Assembly (NCBI GenBank): GCA_018267795.1
Contig: JAFDXS010000151.1
Coordinates: forward strand, 1 to 6,535
Source of the DNA: Bacteroidota bacterium
Lineage (GTDB): Bacteria; Bacteroidota; Bacteroidia; Chitinophagales; Chitinophagaceae
Direction: 5' to 3'
Length of the DNA: 6,535 nucleotides
Position 1 is the stretch's first letter. Each line of letters begins with the position of its first letter. The notes beneath the pieces are model-generated. The model was not told the DNA's origin, did no database searches, and saw only the letters and a list, made by a program, of their open reading frames with translations. A program made the position numbers and the translations under genes. Shown one piece after another: positions 1 to 4,869 of this stretch.

Positions 1-1201
1 GCAGCCACAGCGCAGAGCGTGGGCCCACCACCACTTTATATTTCCCTTTTTGCACCTTCTCCCATATCTCCACCCGTTCATTATTACTAAAGCGCGAATG
101 GTACACACCGAGGTCATCACCAAAGTAGGCATATAATCGGCTCACCAGTTGGGTTGTAAGTCCTATCTCAGGCAGCAGCAGTATGGCTTGCCTGCCTGCT
201 GCCAGTGCTTCTCTTATCTTGTTTATATACAGCAGTGTTTTCCCGCTGCCCGTTACCCCATGCAGCAGCAGCACGTCTTTTTCTTCAAAGGCTTTCCCTA
301 TTTCATCGTAAGCCTTCTGCTGTGCGGGGGTAAATGTTATGTCCCGTAGTTCCTCCTGTTTGGAATCGTAATTCAGGCGACCGACATCTATTTCAGTTAT
401 AGTAAAGATGCCCTTATCTGCCAGGCTTTTTACCTGTGCAGCACTGGCATTGCTGCGTTCCAGCAACTCCGCCTGCCGCACCACACCATTTTTCATAGAT
501 AGCTCGGTGTAGGCCATTATTACATCCAGTTGCTTGGGCGCGCGTTGCAGTTGGTCGAATAATGCCATCAGTTCGCTTTCCTGCTTATACAGTTCAGCAA
601 GCGCTACTACCTTTTCCTTCTTAGGCCGGTAAGCCGGTTCCAGCGAATCATTAATGATGATCACCTGCTCTTCCAACAGTTCATTCAGCACAGCGGTAAA
701 GTGTCGCAGGCCCACTATACTTCTCAGTTCGCTTATGGTCAATTCATTGCGAATTTCCAGCGCTTCGGCAGCCAGGTAGGCCTGGTCGCTCCACTCATAT
801 ACCACGTCTTTTTCGCCGGCCCATTGCAGCCGGGTTTCGCCCATCAGCTTCAGGTGTGCGGGCAAGGCTGCCTGCATCACCTCGCCGGGTGCTGCCATAT
901 AGTAATGAGCTATCCAATGCCAGAATTTCAGTTGTCGCTCATTCACTACGGGCTCCTCGTCTATTATGCTGCGTATGGTCTTTACCTGGTAGGTCTCGGG
1001 CTGTTCATTATGCAGGCGCTCCACTATGCCCGCATATTGCTTGTTTTTGCCCAGTGATACCTCCACACGCATGCCGGGTTGCAGACCTGCCTGCAGCTCT
1101 TCCGGCACACTGTAGGTCAGCAGGTTAGGCATGTTCAGCGGCAGAATGATATCGGCAAAGCGGAAAGCGGAGGAATTTTTATTAGCAAACAGCGGAAGCA
1201 T
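1..1201 (-). CDS. priA: Primosomal protein N' (PriA), replication restart helicase, N-terminal half, truncated by window edge
   Basis: PriA is a cytoplasmic superfamily 2 DNA helicase that recognises stalled or collapsed replication forks and starts reloading of the replicative helicase. 400 full codons are visible from ATG 1201; an in-frame TAA five codons upstream makes this the first possible ATG. The N-terminal part carries the 3'-end-binding and winged-helix regions; the stretch HWIAHYYMAAPGEVMQAALP (residues about 95-115) is characteristic of PriA. The helicase domain begins near residue 300: Walker A GVTGSGKT is at 315-322, motif Ia LLLPEIGLT at 341-349, and the GPRSAL segment at 393-398. 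The DEEH box, zinc-binding cysteines and C-terminal domain would lie beyond the left edge, and Bacteroidota PriA is usually about 800 residues, so roughly half is seen. The reading frame is unbroken. It is divergent from clpX. No Shine-Dalgarno sequence is visible, as is normal in this phylum. Confidence 0.95.
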   Translation of the reverse strand, partial: MLPLFANKNSSAFRFADIILPLNMPNLLTYSVPEELQAGLQPGMRVEVSLGKNKQYAGIVERLHNEQPETYQVKTIRSIIDEEPVVNERQLKFWHWIAHYYMAAPGEVMQAALPAHLKLMGETRLQWAGEKDVVYEWSDQAYLAAEALEIRNELTISELRSIVGLRHFTAVLNELLEEQVIIINDSLEPAYRPKKEKVVALAELYKQESELMALFDQLQRAPKQLDVIMAYTELSMKNGVVRQAELLERSNASAAQVKSLADKGIFTITEIDVGRLNYDSKQEELRDITFTPAQQKAYDEIGKAFEEKDVLLLHGVTGSGKTLLYINKIREALAAGRQAILLLPEIGLTTQLVSRLYAYFGDDLGVYHSRFSNNERVEIWEKVQKGKYKVVVGPRSALWL

Positions 1202-1337
1202 AGCTAATGCAAGTTAAACAAAACCTTTGTACCCTTTAGGCCGCAGCCTAATTACAAATTTGTATATATAATAATTTTATCCGTTATTTATCGTACCTTC
1301 GTAGGCTTACTTGTTACTTAATTAATATTTTTTACAA
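1202..1337. promoter_or_regulatory. Divergent priA/clpX intergenic region with palindrome and small inverted repeat
   Basis: This 136-bp AT-rich gap must hold the promoters of both divergent genes. It contains a perfect 12-bp palindrome, TACAAATTTGTA (1253-1264), and an inverted repeat with arms TTAGGC and GCCTAA around a CGCA loop (1236-1251). On the plus strand TACCTTCG (1294-1301) matches the Bacteroidota -7 consensus TAnnTTTG at all but one base and would give clpX a leader of about 30 nt, but no TTG sits at the usual spacing of about 19-21 bp upstream. I could not find a good -7 element for priA. The region's role follows from gene orientation; the individual elements are tentative. Confidence 0.5.
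1294..1301 (+). promoter_or_regulatory. Candidate clpX promoter -7 element (TACCTTCG)
   Basis: The sequence differs at one base from the Bacteroidota sigma-ABfr -7 consensus TAnnTTTG and lies 36 bp before the clpX ATG. The expected upstream TTG element is not found at normal spacing, so the call is weak. Confidence 0.3.
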
Positions 1338-2597
1338 ATGGCAAAGCAAACCGAAAGAAAATGTTCCTTTTGCGACCGCTTAGAAAGCGAGGTTAGCATT
1401 CTCTTTACAGGTATGAGGGGCAATATTTGCGATCAGTGTATAGAGAACGCCCATCACCTGCTGCAGGAAGCTACAGGTGCCGATGCTGAAAAGAAAAAGG
1501 AAAGCGGCAAAAATCTGCTGCAGGACCAGAAGATATACAAACCGCGGGAAATCAAAGATTTTCTTGACCAGTATGTTATAGGCCAGGACGATGCTAAGAA
1601 AATACTGTCGGTGGCTATGTACAACCACTACAAGCGCCTTACTATGCCACACAGAGATGATGTGGAGATTGAAAAATCTAACATCATAATGGTGGGTGAA
1701 ACGGGTACGGGTAAAACATTGCTGGCTAAAACTATAGCACGCCTCTTACAGGTGCCTTTCGCTATCGTAGATGCCACGGTGTTTACCGAGGCAGGCTATG
1801 TAGGTGAAGACGTAGAAAGTATTCTCTCCCGTCTCTTACAGTCTTGCAATTTCGACGTGGCAGCAGCAGAGCGTGGTATCGTGTATATAGACGAAATAGA
1901 TAAGGTAGGCCGCAAAGGTGATAACCCATCTATTACCCGCGACGTAAGTGGCGAAGGCGTACAGCAGGCATTGCTGAAGCTGCTGGAAGGCTCTGAAGTG
2001 CTGGTACCGCCGCAGGGTGGCCGCAAGCATCCGGAGCAGAAGATGGTAAAGGTAAACACCCAGAACATCCTCTTTATTTGTGGTGGTGCTTTTGAAGGCA
2101 TTGATAAAATGATAGCCCGCCGTATACAGACATCTGCTATAGGCTACAACGCTATCAAAGCTACCAAAGAGCTCGACAGGTCAAACATCCTGCAGTATGC
2201 AAATGCACAGGACCTGCGCAGCTTTGGTCTGATACCTGAGTTGCTGGGCCGTTTACCAGTAGTTACCTACCTCAATCCGCTCGATCCCGCTGCCCTTAAA
2301 CGCATACTCACCGAGCCTAAGAATGCACTCATCAAGCAGTACACCCGCTTGTTCGAATATGAGAACATAAAGCTGGAAGTAGAAGACGAAGCACTGGACT
2401 ATATGGTGGCAAAAGCAGTAGAGTTTAAGCTCGGTGGTCGCGGTCTCCGTGCCATCTGCGAAATGATACTTACAGACGCTATGTTCGATCTTCCTTCATC
2501 CAATGATCATTTTGGCCAGTTCCACCTTACACTGGAATATGCCAAGAGCATGCTGGAACACTCCAAGCTTGATTACCTAAACCTGAAAGCAGCATAA
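1338..2597 (+). CDS. clpX: ATP-dependent Clp protease ATP-binding subunit ClpX
   Basis: ClpX is a hexameric AAA+ unfoldase that recognises degrons, unfolds substrates and threads them into the ClpP peptidase in the cytoplasm. The 419-residue protein is full length for the family. An N-terminal zinc-binding domain has two CxxC pairs (Cys9/Cys12 and Cys31/Cys34). The AAA+ module shows Walker A GETGTGKT (120-127), the GYVG pore-1 loop (153-156), Walker B with the IDEID acidic pair (184-188), the RKH substrate loop (229-231), the LLGRLP arginine-finger box (302-307) and sensor 2 GGRGLR (366-371). The ClpP-docking loop reads IGY (268-270) rather than the textbook IGF. The start is an ATG followed directly by the MAKQTERKCSFC zinc-domain sequence, so it is secure. 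No clpP lies next to it: upstream is divergent priA and downstream a small unknown gene probably in the same transcript. Confidence 0.98.
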   Translation: MAKQTERKCSFCDRLESEVSILFTGMRGNICDQCIENAHHLLQEATGADAEKKKESGKNLLQDQKIYKPREIKDFLDQYVIGQDDAKKILSVAMYNHYKRLTMPHRDDVEIEKSNIIMVGETGTGKTLLAKTIARLLQVPFAIVDATVFTEAGYVGEDVESILSRLLQSCNFDVAAAERGIVYIDEIDKVGRKGDNPSITRDVSGEGVQQALLKLLEGSEVLVPPQGGRKHPEQKMVKVNTQNILFICGGAFEGIDKMIARRIQTSAIGYNAIKATKELDRSNILQYANAQDLRSFGLIPELLGRLPVVTYLNPLDPAALKRILTEPKNALIKQYTRLFEYENIKLEVEDEALDYMVAKAVEFKLGGRGLRAICEMILTDAMFDLPSSNDHFGQFHLTLEYAKSMLEHSKLDYLNLKAA

Positions 2598-2629
2598 TTA
2601 TTTGATAAACCTACTTTATAAGCACAACA

Positions 2630-2809
2630 ATGCAGGAACTAATAGATAAACTGAAACACGACGCAGGATTAACAGACGAACAAGCAATAAAATCGCTGCA
2701 GACAATTAAAGAATACATCCAGTCAAAACTCCCGCCAATGATGCAGGGCATGGTCGACAATTTCCTCGGCTCCACAGGCGCAGACAACGACTTCATGGAA
2801 CAACACTAA
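2630..2809 (+). CDS. Small helical protein of unknown function, downstream of clpX
   Basis: An ATG-initiated frame of 59 codons begins 32 bp after the clpX stop and ends 10 bp before a strong terminator hairpin, so it most likely shares the clpX transcript. The product is acidic and probably mostly helical: an N-terminal segment MQELIDKLKHDAGLTDEQAI is followed by a second helix, a KLPPMMQGM turn at residues 33-41, and a polar acidic tail. It has no signal peptide, membrane segment or cysteine, so a cytoplasmic location is expected. The pattern 'aGLtdeQA ... yiqsKLPpmm' recalls small DUF2267/DUF2780-like helical proteins, but I cannot assign a family and no function is claimed. A minus-strand frame overlaps it (2611-2796); the plus frame is preferred for its co-directional position, tight fit between clpX and the terminator, and normal soluble composition. 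Confidence 0.72.
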   Translation: MQELIDKLKHDAGLTDEQAIKSLQTIKEYIQSKLPPMMQGMVDNFLGSTGADNDFMEQH

Positions 2810-2819
2810 ATAAATTGAA

Positions 2820-2860
2820 TAAAATAAAATGACCCCTAAATAAGGGGTCATTTTATTTTA
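2820..2860 (+). terminator. Strong intrinsic terminator after clpX and the small gene
   Basis: A perfect 18-bp stem (2820-2837 paired with 2843-2860) has a 5-nt AAATA loop. The core is GACCCCT/AGGGGTC, flanked by an A-rich left arm and a T-rich right arm (CATTTTATTTT), so the U-tract is part of the stem. It starts 10 bp after the small gene's stop. Because the arms are A-rich on one side and T-rich on the other, it could also stop minus-strand transcription arriving from the right. Confidence 0.93.
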
Positions 2861-2973
2861 GGCTTTTCCTTGCATACATGTCTCGCAAATAGGCATATAC
2901 AAGTACAATAATTAATTTGCTGTCTTCTTTAATTTTTTGTGATTATGATGCGATAGCTAAGTCTATTGTTAGA

Positions 2974-3379
2974 CTACTCTTCAACAGGAAGAAATGTAAC
3001 ATTGTTCGCTAAAAGTTTATTTGGGATATTTGACAAAGCATACTTGGCTGAAAGCTTTGATTTTGCTGAATTATTATGAGAAATGCAAATGTCACAAATC
3101 TCCCAAAATGTCGCATTCTTCTCCCATGGGACATTTTCCGATTAGGGTTTACAGTATGTCAAAGAACTTATTGAGATGTGCACTTAGTGAGTAAGACACA
3201 GCCTTACCCCTCCTTAAGAGAGTCCTATGCAAGGTAGTATTATTAACAAGGGGTTTCCAAGAAAAGATATGCACAATTCTAAACGAAAAAGTCAAAATTA
3301 AAAAGTGTTGATTTTTGTCCAGCGTGAGTTTGTTGGCGGAGGCGCCAACAAGGGAGAATAAAATTCTCTCTTGTGATTT
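2974..3379 (-). pseudogene. Possible decayed coding sequence, function unknown
   Basis: Two minus-strand open frames lie end to end in different phases. The first (3379 to 3152, 76 codons, between a TAG at 3380-3382 and a TAA at 3149-3151) reads protein-like text such as FRIVHIFSWKPLVNNTTLHR and then RRGKAVSYSLSAHLNKFFDI. The second (3141 to the TAG at 2974-2976, 55 codons) includes ATFWEICDICISHNN and ends KLLANNVTFLPVEE. Neither has an ATG, and joining them requires a frameshift and removal of an in-frame TAA at 3142-3144. The balanced composition and lack of stops suggest a remnant of one gene, but chance open frames in noncoding DNA are a real alternative. The first frame also runs through the 3330-3370 hairpins, which weakens the case. 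No family is recognised. Confidence 0.2.
3330..3370 (-). terminator. Tandem hairpins downstream of the secreted-protein gene, possible terminator
   Basis: Two inverted repeats sit next to each other 12 bp beyond the stop of the minus-strand gene. One has 9-bp perfect arms TTGTTGGCG and CGCCAACAA around GAGG (3330-3351). The other has arms GAGAAT and ATTCTC around AAA (3354-3368), extendable by a wobble and one further pair to 3352-3370. The position fits transcription termination or 3'-end protection for the gene at 3383-4783. There is no immediate T-run on the minus strand, so it is not a canonical intrinsic terminator. Confidence 0.4.
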
Positions 3380-3382
3380 CTA

Positions 3383-4783
3383 TCAATGTGCTACGCTAAA
3401 CTGTTCTCCAACCTGAACATTTTTTGCTCGCGCGATTAAGATATAACTTCCAACGGGTAAGTCAATTACTGGTATCTCAGCCTCATAATTTCCGTAGGCC
3501 TGAATACTCCATTGTCGCCATAGCCTGCCACTGAAATCATAAATGGCAAAAGTAACCTGAATATCTCTAATGTTGATTAGCTGCACATTTAGATAAATGG
3601 ATGCCGGATCAGGGTAAAGATTCAGCTTACACGCAGGCTTTTTCACATCATTTAATCCCGTGTACGTTTCGTAATAAAAACGCATCATATTATCGCCAGC
3701 TTGTTGTCTCCAGCTATTGCTTTTTCTATCCCACGTTGTATCGACGCTTTGTACTACATTGCCGTTGGCATCATAGCTGTTTGTTGTTTTTAGGTATTTG
3801 AAATATTGGTGGGCGCTGTCGTCCCAGATCGCTCTTATTTTCTCTATGGTCTTATGGTCTTTATTAAATGTTAGGGTGTATAGATTGTCATTGATCCAGC
3901 TACCCGGACCTATGCCAAATTTTGTGTCAATTATCTCTGTATTAGAATCGGGATAACTATAATTATATTGTGTCGAAGAACCCCAATCTAAACTGAGTAT
4001 ACGATACGTTGCATCATATGTGAAAATTGCACTGCTACTTTCTTGCCAGACACCGCTGCTATTTAAAATATAGGTCAGCACGGAATCTATTTTGTTAGCA
4101 GTGTTGTAGTAATATACATCTTTGTCTTCGGTGAGCCACATGCTATACCATTGCCAATAGGTGTTTTCTAATAACTGGCCTGTAAGAGAATATTTATATT
4201 CATTTGCATACAGATAAGCCCAGTTGTAGGCATTTCTACCTTTTGAAAAAGTAGTGTCGGAAATCTTATTATTGTAGGTGTCAAATACTCGCTCACTCTT
4301 AACACTATCGAACCAGATGTTGCGTGATTCATCCCAGTATTGATCTGTCGTTTGTATATTATTTTTATTTGCGTCCAATAAATTTATCTGTTGTAATGAA
4401 TTAACCCATATGTGATGCAATGTATCGTTAAACTGCCATAGTGAACTTAATAAAGAGTCATTCGGATCATAACTTTTTATTGTTCTTCTGAAGGCATAAT
4501 ATCCCTTATTTTCAAATGAATTTATGTATTCATAACTGGTGTCATATTGCCCGTTGTAAGTCCAGCCGTAAACAGCCATATGTGGAGACCAGTCGTGCAT
4601 GTATCTCGCATTGCCTTCTCTGTTGCCCAGGTAGCTGTATTGTGTGGAATCGAAAGCGATATAATTTAGGCTATCACAGTACCAGCTTGTCATGGCGCTT
4701 AGTCTGAATTTAGTGATTTGGGCAAAGCATAAGCCTGAATGAAAAATCAGAAAAGCACTAAATAGTAAAAGAGCATTTTTCAT
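3383..4783 (-). CDS. Secreted protein with type IX secretion (Por) C-terminal sorting domain
   Basis: The 466-residue product begins with a Sec signal peptide: MKN, a hydrophobic core to about residue 20, and a likely signal peptidase I site after CFA (19-21). The last 80 or so residues form a type A Por secretion tail: LNLYPDPASIYLNV (387-400), the IYDFSGRLWRQ strand-turn (414-424), and DLPVGSYILIARA near the end. Such tails direct export through the type IX system and attachment to or release from the cell surface. The middle (about 30-375) is rich in Tyr, Trp, Asp and Asn, with loosely repeated units such as YWDESRNIWFDSV, YDATYRILSLDW and SYDANGNVVQSVDTTWD. These recall the YD-type beta-strand repeats in many Bacteroidota surface proteins. 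No catalytic motif is recognised, so a binding or structural surface role is only a guess. Compared with its neighbours the gene is AT-richer. A terminator upstream makes it a separate transcript; no convincing promoter was found. Confidence 0.92.
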   Translation of the reverse strand: MKNALLLFSAFLIFHSGLCFAQITKFRLSAMTSWYCDSLNYIAFDSTQYSYLGNREGNARYMHDWSPHMAVYGWTYNGQYDTSYEYINSFENKGYYAFRRTIKSYDPNDSLLSSLWQFNDTLHHIWVNSLQQINLLDANKNNIQTTDQYWDESRNIWFDSVKSERVFDTYNNKISDTTFSKGRNAYNWAYLYANEYKYSLTGQLLENTYWQWYSMWLTEDKDVYYYNTANKIDSVLTYILNSSGVWQESSSAIFTYDATYRILSLDWGSSTQYNYSYPDSNTEIIDTKFGIGPGSWINDNLYTLTFNKDHKTIEKIRAIWDDSAHQYFKYLKTTNSYDANGNVVQSVDTTWDRKSNSWRQQAGDNMMRFYYETYTGLNDVKKPACKLNLYPDPASIYLNVQLINIRDIQVTFAIYDFSGRLWRQWSIQAYGNYEAEIPVIDLPVGSYILIARAKNVQVGEQFSVAH

Positions 4784-4819
4784 AGGTATAATTAACGTAA
4801 TAAATATACGTAGAAAACG

Positions 4820-4846
4820 ATAAAGGCTCCCGATGGGAGCCTTTAT
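4820..4846 (-). terminator. Intrinsic terminator after the PpiD-like gene
   Basis: A perfect 12-bp stem, ATAAAGGCTCCC (4820-4831) with GGGAGCCTTTAT (4835-4846), encloses a 3-nt loop and lies about 24 bp beyond the stop of the minus-strand PpiD-like gene. A CGTTTTC tract follows on the minus strand. It lies between two co-directional minus genes, so the secreted-protein gene needs its own promoter in the 36 bp between this hairpin and its ATG, or readthrough. Confidence 0.87.
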
Positions 4847-4869
4847 AAAATTTATTTCAACAAACGAGA

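Larger units (their letters stand above)
2861..3382. other. Region of about 520 bp without a convincing intact gene
   Basis: This AT-rich stretch lies between the clpX terminator and the secreted-protein gene. No frame with a normal start of useful length is present on either strand. What it does hold are two successive minus-strand open stretches (2974-3141 and 3152-3379), entered separately as a possible gene remnant, and two adjacent hairpins at 3330-3370. I see no tRNA, riboswitch, transposase or direct-repeat pattern. Confidence 0.6.

Noticed and set aside
149..349. Plus-strand open frame of 66 codons
   Set aside because: It is the antisense of the PriA Walker A region and has the Cys/Gln-rich composition expected of a reverse-strand shadow.
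701..1128. Two plus-strand open frames (701-1057 and 856-1128)
   Set aside because: They lie antisense within priA, whose frame is unbroken and carries recognised helicase motifs; their translations look like nothing known.
1380..2101. Minus-strand open frames inside clpX
   Set aside because: They are antisense to a complete, well-conserved gene, with no sign of their own start context or conserved composition.
2611..2796. Minus-strand 61-codon frame opposite the small gene after clpX
   Set aside because: It is Ser/Cys/Ile-rich and overlaps the co-directional plus frame that fits tightly between clpX and the terminator. It is kept only as a weaker alternative.
3601..4707. Plus-strand frames within the secreted-protein gene (3601-3801, 4516-4707)
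   Set aside because: They are antisense to a gene with a clear signal peptide and sorting domain.
4801..4808. TATATTTA on the minus strand as a -7 promoter element for the secreted-protein gene
   Set aside because: It is close to TAnnTTTG, but it lies only 17 bp from the ATG, and the required upstream element would fall inside the terminator hairpin without a TTG.
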